Source: Sphingomonas sp. PP-CE-3A-406 (lineage in GTDB: Bacteria; Pseudomonadota; Alphaproteobacteria; Sphingomonadales; Sphingomonadaceae). Taken from it: 64,000 nucleotides of DNA. This document shows positions 9,188-17,290 of the stretch, piece by piece. Location: assembly GCF_003688625.1 (NCBI RefSeq), contig NZ_RCWY01000001.1, positions 1,054,001 through 1,118,000 of the forward strand, read 5' to 3'. Under the pieces are notes generated by a model, which saw nothing but the letters and a program-made list of their open reading frames with translations, did no database searches and was not told where the DNA came from. Numbering within the stretch: the stretch's first letter is position 1; every line of letters begins with the position of its first letter. A program made the position numbers and the translations under genes.

Positions 9188-10411
9188 ATGAGCAATCGGC
9201 AGGTTTCGGGCGAGATCACGCGACGCCGCGGGCTCGCGATGCTGGGCGGAGTAGCAGTTTCGGCCTGCGCCGGTGCCAGGGTGCCGTTCCAAAGTTCTGA
9301 GGCGCCAAGGACGGACGGGATCGGGCTTCAGTCGATCGCGGCGCGGAAAGGCATGCGGTTGGGATCCTGTTTCGGCTGGAGCCCCCCGGGCGCCGATCGA
9401 GGCTCGTTCGCGAACCCCGCTTATGCCGCGCTGCTGAAGCGCGATTGCGGACTTCTGGTCCCTGAGAACCAGATGAAATGGCAGGCGATCCGGCCCACCG
9501 CGACCAGTTTCGACTTTACCCACATGGACGCGATGATGGCGTGGGCCGAGGCGAACGGACTGCCGGTGCGGGGCCACAATCTCCTGTGGCACCAGCCCAA
9601 ATGGATGCCCCGCTGGGAGGAAGCGTACGACTTCGGCGCCAATCCGCATCGGGCTGCGGAGCAGATGCTCGTCGCGCATATCACCACCGTCTGCCAACGC
9701 TACGGACCCCGAATCGGCAGCTACGATGTCGTCAACGAGGCGGTGACACCGGCGGACGGAAGCCTGTACCAGACCGCATTGTCGCGCGCGCTGGGCGGGA
9801 CCGAGGCGACGCTGGATCTCGCGTTCCACACCGCGCGCGCGGAGGCGCCGCACGCGCAGCTCGTCTACAACGACTATATGAGCTGGGAGCCCGGCAACGC
9901 GCATCACCGTGCGGGCGTGCTCAAGCTGCTCGAGGGTTTCAGGCGGCGAAAAATCCCCGTCGATGCGCTCGGCGTGCAATCGCATATCGTCACGCAGGGC
10001 ATCGATACGCGCGCGACGATCGCCGCGATGGAGGGGGAGTGGCGGCGTTTCCTCGATGCGGTGACGGCGATGGGCTATGATCTGGTCATCACCGAGCTCG
10101 ACGTCCGCGATAACGCGCTGCCCGCGGATATCGCGGTGCGCGATCGCGCGGTTGCGGACTATACCCGCGGCTATCTCGACCTGATGCTCGCCTACCCCTC
10201 ACTGCGCGACATCATGCTGTGGGGGATGACCGATCGCTACAGCTGGATCGAAGGGTTCGAGCCGCGGGCGGACAAGGCGCGTCGCCGCCCCTGCCCGTAC
10301 GACGCGGCGTTCGTCGCAAAGCCGATGCGCGCAGCCATTGCGGGCGCGATCGCAGCAGCGCCTGCCCGCAAGCCTCACCACGATGCAAAGACTGCAAGGA
10401 TCGATCGATGA
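9188..10411 (+). CDS. GH10 endo-1,4-beta-xylanase, Tat/lipoprotein-type signal
   Basis: 407 residues from ATG 9188, preferred for AAGGAAGG at 9171-9178; ATGs at 9149 and 9161 are in frame but poorly placed. The N terminus has TRRRGLAML (twin arginine) followed by GGVAVSAC, which matches a lipobox with the conserved Cys, so the enzyme may be membrane-anchored. GH10 motifs follow: VPENQMKW, RGHNLLWH, acid/base Glu184 in VVNEAV, and nucleophile Glu303 in ITELDV. The C-terminal LWGMTDRYSW strand is typical of GH10. It cuts the xylan backbone internally. It overlaps the next gene by 4 bp (ATGA), so the two are translationally coupled. Confidence 0.95.
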   Translation: MSNRQVSGEITRRRGLAMLGGVAVSACAGARVPFQSSEAPRTDGIGLQSIAARKGMRLGSCFGWSPPGADRGSFANPAYAALLKRDCGLLVPENQMKWQAIRPTATSFDFTHMDAMMAWAEANGLPVRGHNLLWHQPKWMPRWEEAYDFGANPHRAAEQMLVAHITTVCQRYGPRIGSYDVVNEAVTPADGSLYQTALSRALGGTEATLDLAFHTARAEAPHAQLVYNDYMSWEPGNAHHRAGVLKLLEGFRRRKIPVDALGVQSHIVTQGIDTRATIAAMEGEWRRFLDAVTAMGYDLVITELDVRDNALPADIAVRDRAVADYTRGYLDLMLAYPSLRDIMLWGMTDRYSWIEGFEPRADKARRRPCPYDAAFVAKPMRAAIAGAIAAAPARKPHHDAKTARIDR

Positions 10412-12570
10412 GCCGTTGGGCAACCGCAATCCTGGCCGGCGTGCTGATGGTCGCAAGCGCCGACGCGCGCGATACCGACCGCCACGTCTCTGTTCGGCAC
10501 GTGTCCGCCCCGCACTGGATCGCCAGCTGGGGATCGTCGCAGATGATCGCGGACGGCGACAATGCGCTGCCCGCCGATCGCGCGGCCGCCGTCACGCTTC
10601 GCCAGATCATCCGGCTTTCGGCGGGCGGAGACCGGGTCCGCGTGCGTCTGTCCAATGCGTTCGGCACGCGACCGCTCGCGATCGGTTCTGCCCGGATCGC
10701 GCGAACGACCGCGCCCGCCACACCCCAGGTCGGCGGCGGTGCGGCGTTGACGTTCGCCGGGCAGGCGAAAGCGGTCATTCCGGCAGGCGCCGAACTCTAC
10801 TCCGACCCCATTGCGTTGCCGGTTGCGCCCGGCACCGACGTTGCCATCAGCCTGTATCTGCCCGAGGCCGCGACCCCGCAGACCGGCCACCCCGGCGCCC
10901 GCGCGTTCAGCTACACGCTGGCCGGCGATCACGTCGCTGATCCGGGGTTCACCGGCGCAAAACAGACGACCCACTGGTACGCGCTCGCCGATCTCGAAGT
11001 GTCGGGTGCCACGACCATGGGCGCAAACACCGGCACGATCGTGGCGATCGGCGACTCGATCACGGACGGCTATGGCGTAAAGCCCAACCACAACACGCGG
11101 TGGACCGACGTTCTCGCCGAACGTCTCCGTGGCACCCCGGCGACGCGCGGGATCGGCGTCGTCAATGCCGGGATCGGCGGCAATCGCATCCTGCTCGACG
11201 GGCTCGGTCCCAATCTGATGGCGCGGTTCGACCGCGATGTCGTCGCGCGCAGCGGGGTGCGCTGGGCGATCCTGCTCGAAGGGGTCAACGACCTCGGCGT
11301 GCTGACGCGAGAAGCGCCTGCGACGCCCGCGCAGCACGCGGCGATCGTCGCGCAGGTCACCGGAGCTTACACCCAGCTTGTGGCCCGCGCGCATACCCAC
11401 GGCATCAGGATGATTGGCAGCACGATCACGCCGTTCGGGGGCAACGACTATTACCACCCCGGCCCCGCCACCGAAGGCGACCGCCAGGCGATCAACACCT
11501 TCATCCGCACGTCCGGCACGTTCGACGCGGTGATCGATTTCGACCGCGTCATGCGCGACCCCGAGCATCCTGACCGGCTCGCCCCGGCGTATGATTCGGG
11601 CGACCACCTCCACCCATCCGAGGCGGGATATCGCAAGATGGGCGAGGCGGTTCCGTTGACCCTGTTCGGCAAGACGACCCGCCAGGTGATCGGTGCGGTC
11701 GCCCCGGTTCCCGTCGCCCCTGAACCGTTGAAGAGCAGTGCGGATACCCGACCGGCGATCGCGCTCACCTTCGACGATATCCCGGCCCACGGTCCGCTCG
11801 CGCCCGGGCAGACACGCGCCGACGTGATCCGGGGTATCACCACCGCGCTCGCTGCGGCCCGAGCGCCCGCCTTCGGGTTCATGAATGCGGGGTTCGGGCT
11901 GGATAATCCGGCGGATGCCGCAGCCGCGATCGCGGCATGGCGTGCCGCGGGACTGCCGCTCGGCAACCACACCCATTCGCACGGCGATCTGGCGAAGGTC
12001 GGCGCCAGCGCGTTCGTCGCCGATATCGTCCGCAACGAAGCCCCGCTCGAGCGTGTCGCCAAAGGCACCGACTGGCACTGGTTCCGCTACCCGTTCCTGT
12101 CCGAAGGCAAGACACTTGCGGACCGCGATGCCGTCCGCGCCGCGCTGAAGGCGCGTGGTTACCGCATCGCCGCGGTCACGATGAGCTTCGACGACTATAA
12201 CTGGAACCCGCCCTACGCCGCCTGCGCCGCCAAGCGCGATCGGGCGGCGATCACGACGCTCGAAACCGGATATCTCGCGGCGGCGCGCACCGCGGCGCTC
12301 GCATCGCGCGCTCGCGCCAAGGCACAACTCGGGCACGACATTCCCTATGTGCTGCTGATGCACGTCGGCGCGTTCGATGCACGCATGCTGCCCAGACTGC
12401 TGAGACTCTACACGTCGATGGGATTCCGCTTCGTCACGCTCGCCGAGGCGGAGGCCGACCCCTATTATGCCGCCGCCACGGACCTCACCCGTCCAACCGC
12501 CTCGCCCTCGCTGCAAGGTCCACCCTCGGTGCCGGCCCCCGTCGGTCCGCCGGCAGGGCTGTGCGGTTGA
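10408..12570 (+). CDS. Fusion of SGNH/GDSL esterase and CE4-type polysaccharide deacetylase
   Basis: 720 residues from ATG 10408, overlapping the xylanase stop by 4 bp. A signal peptide (AILAGVLMVASADA) leads into an N-terminal beta-rich region (about 30-200) and an SGNH hydrolase domain. The SGNH block I is GDSITDG (Ser217); block V is DHLH (Asp399, His402). After a Pro/Ala linker (about 430-447) comes a NodB-like CE4 domain with TFDD (Asp456, Asp457), the metal-binding HTHSH (521-525) and FRYPF. The inferred job is removal of acetyl groups from xylan, by a Ser-His-Asp esterase and by a metal-dependent deacetylase in one chain. Either domain could act on another acetylated sugar. The C-terminal tail is Pro/Ala rich. 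Confidence 0.88.
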   Translation: MSRWATAILAGVLMVASADARDTDRHVSVRHVSAPHWIASWGSSQMIADGDNALPADRAAAVTLRQIIRLSAGGDRVRVRLSNAFGTRPLAIGSARIARTTAPATPQVGGGAALTFAGQAKAVIPAGAELYSDPIALPVAPGTDVAISLYLPEAATPQTGHPGARAFSYTLAGDHVADPGFTGAKQTTHWYALADLEVSGATTMGANTGTIVAIGDSITDGYGVKPNHNTRWTDVLAERLRGTPATRGIGVVNAGIGGNRILLDGLGPNLMARFDRDVVARSGVRWAILLEGVNDLGVLTREAPATPAQHAAIVAQVTGAYTQLVARAHTHGIRMIGSTITPFGGNDYYHPGPATEGDRQAINTFIRTSGTFDAVIDFDRVMRDPEHPDRLAPAYDSGDHLHPSEAGYRKMGEAVPLTLFGKTTRQVIGAVAPVPVAPEPLKSSADTRPAIALTFDDIPAHGPLAPGQTRADVIRGITTALAAARAPAFGFMNAGFGLDNPADAAAAIAAWRAAGLPLGNHTHSHGDLAKVGASAFVADIVRNEAPLERVAKGTDWHWFRYPFLSEGKTLADRDAVRAALKARGYRIAAVTMSFDDYNWNPPYAACAAKRDRAAITTLETGYLAAARTAALASRARAKAQLGHDIPYVLLMHVGAFDARMLPRLLRLYTSMGFRFVTLAEAEADPYYAAATDLTRPTASPSLQGPPSVPAPVGPPAGLCG

Positions 12571-12634
12571 ACGAGACGGTTGCGTCGCGGCGGCGGCGGG
12601 AGCACGGCGGACGCTACGAAAACAGGAGAGATAC

Positions 12635-12931
12635 ATGACCGTGAAAATCGTCGCGCTGGTGTCCGTGCTGCCGGGCAAGGATGACGCCTTCATCGCCGCT
12701 GCCAAGACCTGCGTCGCCGCCTCGCGGGCCGAACCCGGCGTTCTGCACTACGAGTTGTGGCGCGAAGCCGAGGGAGAGCAGCGCTTCGTGTTCAACGAGC
12801 TCTATGTCGACGATGCCGCCGTGCAGCAGCACATGGCCTCCGACCATTTCAAGGCCTTCAGTCTGGCTGCCCGCGATCTCGCCGCGGGGCGACCGACGAT
12901 CATCGTCACCAACCCCGTCGACATCGGCTGA
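12635..12931 (+). CDS. Small ABM-fold (antibiotic biosynthesis monooxygenase-like) protein
   Basis: 98 residues from ATG 12635 with AGGAGAG just upstream. The single-domain ABM pattern is clear: a first strand KIVALVSVLPGKD, a helix, then EPGVLHYELWRE, FVFNELYVDDAAVQQHMASDHFKAF, and a final strand. Members are dimeric ferredoxin-like proteins, often quinol or heme-related monooxygenases such as YgiN, and many remain uncharacterised. The reaction cannot be inferred. It follows the esterase-deacetylase fusion by 64 bp and precedes proA by about 107 bp, so it may be the last member of the xylan operon or stand alone. Confidence 0.82.
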   Translation: MTVKIVALVSVLPGKDDAFIAAAKTCVAASRAEPGVLHYELWREAEGEQRFVFNELYVDDAAVQQHMASDHFKAFSLAARDLAAGRPTIIVTNPVDIG

Positions 12932-12949
12932 CGCGGCCGTCGAGACTGC

Positions 12950-13024
12950 CCGTCGCGATTGCGCCATAGGCAGTCGCGACGGTAAGAGGTCGGCAGGGTC
13001 TGGCGAGTGCCGCAACCTGCCGAC
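12950..13024 (+). promoter_or_regulatory. Two tandem stem-loops in the ABM-proA spacer
   Basis: CCGTCGCGA (12950-12958) pairs with TCGCGACGG (12974-12982). GTCGGCAGG (12989-12997) pairs with CCTGCCGAC (13016-13024). Both stems are perfect 9-bp arms, the second ending 14 bp before the proA ATG. They could be a terminator for the upstream operon without a T-run, or a proA leader structure. Confidence 0.4.
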
Positions 13025-13038
13025 TGGAAAGACTGTCG

Positions 13039-14334
13039 ATGACCGTGATGGACGTGATCCCTGCCCGCGCCGCAAGCGACCCCCCCGGCGCCGCCGCCGA
13101 ACTGGTGAGACGGCTGGGCGATGACGCACGACGCGCGGCGCGCCGCCTTGCCGTCAGCGATGGCGCAGCGCGAAACCAGGCTCTGCGCGCCGCCGCCGCT
13201 GCGCTGCGTGATGCCGTGCCGACGCTGTTGGAGGCCAATGCCGCGGACGTGGCGAGCGTCGCCGACAGCAAACCCGAATCTTTCCTCGATCGGCTCCGGC
13301 TTGACGAACCACGGATCGAGGCGATGGCGCAGGCGCTCGACGATATCGCCGAACTGCCCGACCCGGTCGGCCGCGAACTGGCCCGGTTCACCCGGCCGAA
13401 CGGACTGGAGATCACGCGCGTCGCCGTGCCGATCGGCGTGATCGCGATGATCTACGAATCGCGTCCCAATGTCGGGGCCGACGCCAGCGGGCTCTGCATC
13501 AAATCGGGTAATGCGATCATCCTGCGCGGCGGATCCGAAAGCCGCCGTTCGACCGCTGCGATCGTCGCGTGCATGCAGACGGGTCTGCGGGCTGCCGGTC
13601 TTTCCGAAACCGCAGTCCAGACCGTCGACACGCCCGACCGCCAGGTCGTCGGCGAACTGCTCCGTGCGGTCGACCATGTTGATCTCGCCATCCCGCGCGG
13701 CGGTCGTAGTCTGGTCGAACTGGTACAGCGCGAGGCGCGCGTGCCGACACTGCTCCATCTCGACGGCAATTGTCACAGCTATGTCCACTCCGAGGCCGAC
13801 GTCGCCGAAGCGGTGGCGATCATCCGCAACGCCAAGCTGCGACGTACCGGCGTGTGCGGCGCGACCGAAAGCATCGTCGTCGATCGTGCGATCGCGTCCG
13901 CGCTGCTCCCCGCGCTGGTCGATGCGATGCCCGATTGCGAACTGCGCGGCGACGCCGAGGCGGTCGCGATCGAGCCGCGGCTCGCGACGGCCGGCGCGGA
14001 CGACTGGGATACCGAATATCTCGACGCGATCGCCTCGATCAAGATCGTCGACGGGCTTGACGCAGGAATCGCCTTCGTCGCCGAACATTCGTCGGGGCAT
14101 ACCGATGCGATCCTCACGCGCGACACCGCCGCCGCGCGCCGGTTCATGCTCGCGATCGATAGCGCAGTGGTGATGCACAACGCCTCGACGCAGTTTTCGG
14201 ACGGCGGCGAATTCGGCATGGGCGCGGAGATCGGTATCGCCACCGGCAAGATGCACGCCCGCGGACCGGTCGGCGTCGAGCAGCTGACGAGCTACAAATA
14301 TCTCGTCCAGGGGAGCGGCCAGATCCGCCCTTGA
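13039..14334 (+). CDS. proA: Glutamate-5-semialdehyde dehydrogenase (gamma-glutamyl phosphate reductase)
   Basis: 431 residues, normal length for ProA. It reduces gamma-glutamyl phosphate to glutamate semialdehyde with NADPH, the second step of proline synthesis, in the cytoplasm. Visible signatures are [18 protein letters not shown], the [12 protein letters not shown] cofactor loop, and [15 protein letters not shown]. The catalytic Cys273 sits in [10 protein letters not shown]. The C terminus has [32 protein letters not shown], the highly conserved ProA ending. No proB is beside it, so the pathway is split. Two hairpins precede it. Confidence 0.97.
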   Translation: MTVMDVIPARAASDPPGAAAELVRRLGDDARRAARRLAVSDGAARNQALRAAAAALRDAVPTLLEANAADVASVADSKPESFLDRLRLDEPRIEAMAQALDDIAELPDPVGRELARFTRPNGLEITRVAVPIGVIAMIYESRPNVGADASGLCIKSGNAIILRGGSESRRSTAAIVACMQTGLRAAGLSETAVQTVDTPDRQVVGELLRAVDHVDLAIPRGGRSLVELVQREARVPTLLHLDGNCHSYVHSEADVAEAVAIIRNAKLRRTGVCGATESIVVDRAIASALLPALVDAMPDCELRGDAEAVAIEPRLATAGADDWDTEYLDAIASIKIVDGLDAGIAFVAEHSSGHTDAILTRDTAAARRFMLAIDSAVVMHNASTQFSDGGEFGMGAEIGIATGKMHARGPVGVEQLTSYKYLVQGSGQIRP

Positions 14335-14377
14335 TCCGGCCGTTTCGGACGGTGCGGATCGTGACATAGATGTCATC

Positions 14378-14412
14378 GTATACAGACGCATCCTTGGTAT
14401 CGATGGTGCGTT
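14378..14412. promoter_or_regulatory. Possible operator half-sites upstream of the SDR gene
   Basis: The 132-bp spacer before the SDR gene contains TCGTATACAGA around the GTATAC palindrome (14378-14383), a core seen in operators of FadR-type GntR hexuronate regulators. It also has TGGTATCGATGG near 14396, half of the LacI-like pattern found at 6924. Both are short and could occur by chance. Confidence 0.2.
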
Positions 14413-14466
14413 GCGACCTCCGAAATGACGTCCCCTTAGCCGTCATGTTTTACGGAGAATGATACG

Positions 14467-15240
14467 ATGAACCTGTTCGACGATCAGGTGGTCATTGTGA
14501 CCGGGGGCGAGTCCGGGATCGGCGCCGCCTGCGCCAAGACTCTGGGTGATTCCGGCGCGCGCGTCGTCATCACCTATTTCAAGGATGCCGATGCGGCGCA
14601 TGCCGTCTGTGCAGCGATCGGCGGCAAGGAGCGCGCGATCGCCGTGCAGACCGACGTCGGCGACGAGGCGGCGATCGAACGACTGTTCGCGCAAGCCGAG
14701 TCTGCGTTCGGCACGGTCAGCCTGCTGGTCAATTCGGCCGGGCTCAACATGAGCGGCGTGATGCTCGCCGACATGGCGCTGGCGCAGTTCGACCGCGTCA
14801 TCCGCTCGGATCTCTACGGGCCGTTCCTCACCTGCCGGCGACTGGTGCGCGGGCTCGAAGCGAAGGGCGCCAAGGGCCGCATTGTCAACATCTCCTCTAT
14901 CCACGAGCGCGCGCCCCGCCCCGGAGGCGCCGATTACGATTCGGCAAAGGGCGGGCTGGCTCAGCTGACCGCGACGCTCGCGCTCGAACTGGCGCCCAAG
15001 GGCATCGCGGTGAACGGCGTGGCACCGGGCATGATCCTGACGCCGATGAACCAGTCCGCGGTCGACAATCCCAAGGAGCTGGCCACCAAAGAAGCCGCGA
15101 TTCCGTGGAAGCGTGCCGGTCGTCCCGACGAGGTTGCGGCGCTCGTCGCGTTCCTGCTGTCCCCCGCCGCGGACTATATCACCGGCACCACCGTCACGAT
15201 CGACGGCGCGCTGTCGCTGACCGTTGCACAGGGCGCCTGA
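14467..15240 (+). CDS. Classical SDR oxidoreductase, glucose 1-dehydrogenase-like
   Basis: 257 residues. The Rossmann cofactor motif TGGESGIG is near residue 13, the LVNSAGLN motif near 90, the catalytic Ser in VNISSIHE, and the YDSAK Tyr-Lys pair follows. The 'SIHE...' segment and the C-terminal YITGTTVTIDGALSL resemble glucose 1-dehydrogenases of the SDR family, which oxidise aldoses to lactones with NAD(P)+. A 4-bp gap to the GH130-like gene implies one transcript. A role in oxidising a sugar released by that partner is inference; substrate could equally be a pentose or uronate. Confidence 0.88.
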   Translation: MNLFDDQVVIVTGGESGIGAACAKTLGDSGARVVITYFKDADAAHAVCAAIGGKERAIAVQTDVGDEAAIERLFAQAESAFGTVSLLVNSAGLNMSGVMLADMALAQFDRVIRSDLYGPFLTCRRLVRGLEAKGAKGRIVNISSIHERAPRPGGADYDSAKGGLAQLTATLALELAPKGIAVNGVAPGMILTPMNQSAVDNPKELATKEAAIPWKRAGRPDEVAALVAFLLSPAADYITGTTVTIDGALSLTVAQGA

Positions 15241-15243
15241 CCG

Positions 15244-16140
15244 ATGATCACCTACGCGGTCGAACAGCTCGACACGGTCGCCATTTCCGCAGGCTCGGTG
15301 ATCGATGGCATGGACCTGATGAGCCCCTTCGTTTGGAAGGAAGGCAATCTCCACCGGATCATGGTGCGCGGCGTGCCCAGTCCGCTTGGCCCGCATGATC
15401 CGACCGGCGTCATCGCGCGCGGGGAGAGCCGCGATGGCCTGACCTTCACGATGGACCCGGGGCTTGCGATCGTCCCGGGCCCCGGCGCCGAGGATCTCGG
15501 CGGATGCGAGGACCCGACCGTCCTGGTGACCCCGAACAACGAATATCTGGTCTACTACACAGGCGTCGATGCGGCCCGGTCGCAGGGCTGCATGATCCTG
15601 GCAGCAGGGCTAGATCTCACCGCACTGACCAAGCAGGATCTGGTCCTGAAAGCCCCGCCCGGCGAAGGCAACATCAAGGAAGCGACGCTCGCGCAGACCG
15701 ATGCGGGCTACTGGCGGCTGTTCTACGAATATGCCGCACAGGGCGCGTCGCGGATTGGCATGGCGTCCGGGCCGACCGCCAAAGGACCGTGGACCGTCCA
15801 GCCCGACCCATTCGGCATCCGCGACGACAGCTGGGACAATTGGCACCTCTCGACCGGTCCGATGTGGCAAATGCCGGGCGAGGATCCGGTGATGTTCTAC
15901 AATGGCGCAACGCACGACGCCCGCTGGCGGATCGGCTGGATCAGCTTCAGCCCGGACTTCGCGCGCGTCACCGGTCGCGGCATCGAGCCGTTACTGCTGC
16001 CACCTCCCGCCGTCAGCCGCGATTCCACCGATATCGCATTCGCAGCCTCGACGGTCGCGCATGGCGACCAGATCGCGCTGTATTACTCGCTCGAAGACCG
16101 GATGCTGCGCAGAGCGCTGATCGCCAGATACCAGCGATGA
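15244..16140 (+). CDS. GH130-like beta-propeller glycoside hydrolase/phosphorylase
   Basis: 298 residues, no signal peptide, so probably cytoplasmic. Five-bladed propeller features are visible: an N-terminal MSPFVWKEG strand, GGCEDPTVLV with YLVYYTGVD (matching the GH130 'EDPR...YYMTYT' block), NWHLSTGPMW, MFYNGATHDARWRIGW and a final LYYSLED strand. GH130 enzymes are mostly phosphorylases or hydrolases of beta-mannosides; related clans include GH43. The usual 'EDPR' Arg is a Thr here (EDPT), so phosphate binding may differ. It is co-transcribed with the SDR gene 4 bp upstream. Family placement is good; substrate unknown. Confidence 0.75.
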   Translation: MITYAVEQLDTVAISAGSVIDGMDLMSPFVWKEGNLHRIMVRGVPSPLGPHDPTGVIARGESRDGLTFTMDPGLAIVPGPGAEDLGGCEDPTVLVTPNNEYLVYYTGVDAARSQGCMILAAGLDLTALTKQDLVLKAPPGEGNIKEATLAQTDAGYWRLFYEYAAQGASRIGMASGPTAKGPWTVQPDPFGIRDDSWDNWHLSTGPMWQMPGEDPVMFYNGATHDARWRIGWISFSPDFARVTGRGIEPLLLPPPAVSRDSTDIAFAASTVAHGDQIALYYSLEDRMLRRALIARYQR

Positions 16141-16153
16141 GACGCGTGGTAAG

Positions 16154-16498
16154 TCAGCGCATCAGCGCCTGAAGCCTCGGGCGGACGCGGAGGAATCCCC
16201 GATATGTTCGTTCGAGGATCGCCAGGACCACGGCATTTTTGGCCACGAGCCCAAGCGGCCGTAGCACCGGTATGGCGCGCCACATCGCGGCGAAAGCTTC
16301 CGCGCCCGACAGCATTCGACCGTCTTCCGAGGCATGGAACCGTGCCAGCAGCGCATCGCGGTCAGTCGGGCAGACCGTGCCCGGTTCACTAGCGTCGACG
16401 AACTCGATCGCACCGCGACGATCCAGCCGCCGCATCAGCGCGATTTCGCGTCGACACAGCGGGCAGGAACCGTCATGCCAAACCGTCAATTTGTTCAT
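16154..16498 (-). CDS. DCC family (DUF393) thiol-disulfide oxidoreductase-like protein
   Basis: 114 residues from ATG 16498, which overlaps the stop of the tspO-like gene (ATGA). It opens with LTVWHDGSCPLCRREIALM, the DxxCxxC motif that names the DCC family and resembles a thioredoxin-like redox site, followed by FVDASEP. Length is normal. The physiological substrate of the family is not well established. It is the last gene of a tightly coupled trio with TspO and a glutaredoxin-like protein, which supports a redox or stress role. Confidence 0.87.
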   Translation of the reverse strand: MNKLTVWHDGSCPLCRREIALMRRLDRRGAIEFVDASEPGTVCPTDRDALLARFHASEDGRMLSGAEAFAAMWRAIPVLRPLGLVAKNAVVLAILERTYRGFLRVRPRLQALMR

Positions 16499-17034
16499 GT
16501 GCCCGTCTTGGCTCCATCGTCGTTCCGCGCCGAAATCCGCGCGGCCAAAACCGTCGCGAACCCCAGCCACGCCACGAACGGCGCGCCAAGGATCGCCGCC
16601 GGACGATCGACCTTCGCGGCGGTCGCGACATACGCGGCACCGCTGACGATCATCGCGCCGGACGCGATCGCACCGGCATCGAGATCGCGCTTGCGAAAGA
16701 ATATCTCGGTCCACGCGCCGATCATGCCGGTGTTGAGCAGCCACAGGCCTACCGCGGCGTTACGCGTGCTGTCGGCGGGTTGACGAAGCAGACGATAACC
16801 GCCGACCGCAAGCCCGGTTTCGAGCACCGGCCAGACCGCGCCGAAAACTGCGTCGGGTGGCGTGAAGCTCGGTTTGTCGAGGCGTTTGTACCAACGCCGA
16901 ATCCGCGGATGTGACGGATCCGGGGCATTGCGTCGACCGAGCACCGCGCTCACGCCTAATACTGCTGCGACGATCGCTACCGATGCGGTGCGCGACAGAC
17001 CTGTGGCCGATGGGACGGATTCGCTGGTCGTCAT
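16495..17034 (-). CDS. TspO/MBR family membrane protein (tryptophan-rich sensory protein)
   Basis: 179 residues with about five hydrophobic segments. The family signature WYKRLDKPSFTPPDAVFGAVWPVLE sits around residues 48-72. TspO proteins bind porphyrins and sterol-like ligands in the outer or inner membrane and affect tetrapyrrole levels and stress response. The C-terminal half is less Trp-rich than in well-studied members and about 15-20 residues longer than typical TspO. It overlaps its neighbours by 4 bp on both sides (ATGA), so translation of the three genes is coupled. Confidence 0.88.
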   Translation of the reverse strand: MTTSESVPSATGLSRTASVAIVAAVLGVSAVLGRRNAPDPSHPRIRRWYKRLDKPSFTPPDAVFGAVWPVLETGLAVGGYRLLRQPADSTRNAAVGLWLLNTGMIGAWTEIFFRKRDLDAGAIASGAMIVSGAAYVATAAKVDRPAAILGAPFVAWLGFATVLAARISARNDDGAKTGT

Positions 17035-17276
17035 GCTGCGAGATACCGCTCGAGATCGTCGCTGCCGCCGATCCGCTCGCCATCGATGAACACCTGTGGC
17101 GTCGTAGCGACGCCGTGCTCGTCCTTGAACGCATCGACCTCGTCGCGCGACCGCAGGAGCCGGTCATCGACCTGGAAGCCGTTCTGCTCCAGCATCGTCT
17201 TCGCGCGTACGCCGAACGGGCAGGTGTGATCCGGCAGGATCATCCGGTACAGTATCGCGTTCTTCGTCTCGGCCAT
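17031..17276 (-). CDS. Glutaredoxin-like protein with CPFG site
   Basis: 81 residues from ATG 17276, chosen because AAGGAGG lies 9 bp upstream; the ATG at 17285 touches that ribosome site and is unlikely. The thioredoxin-fold pattern is present: a strand ILYRMILPDHT, active site CPFG with one cysteine (monothiol-type), a helix VRAKTMLEQNG, then TTPQVFIDGERIGGSDDLERYL, the glutathione-binding TxPQVFI and GGxDD motifs. It should reduce glutathione mixed disulfides or carry Fe-S clusters. It is the first gene of the coupled trio with tspO and the DCC gene. Confidence 0.88.
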   Translation of the reverse strand: MAETKNAILYRMILPDHTCPFGVRAKTMLEQNGFQVDDRLLRSRDEVDAFKDEHGVATTPQVFIDGERIGGSDDLERYLAA

Positions 17277-17290
17277 GTTCGTCATCCTCC

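Noticed and set aside
10350..10411. Frameshift between xylanase and esterase considered
   Set aside because: Both frames are complete and the 4-bp ATGA overlap is a normal coupling signal.
10375..12705. 776-codon minus-strand open frame opposite the esterase-deacetylase fusion
   Set aside because: No signal, domain or ribosome site; the plus-strand reading has two complete catalytic domains.
12802..14391. 529-codon minus-strand open frame opposite proA
   Set aside because: ProA on the plus strand is unmistakable; the antisense frame has no family features.
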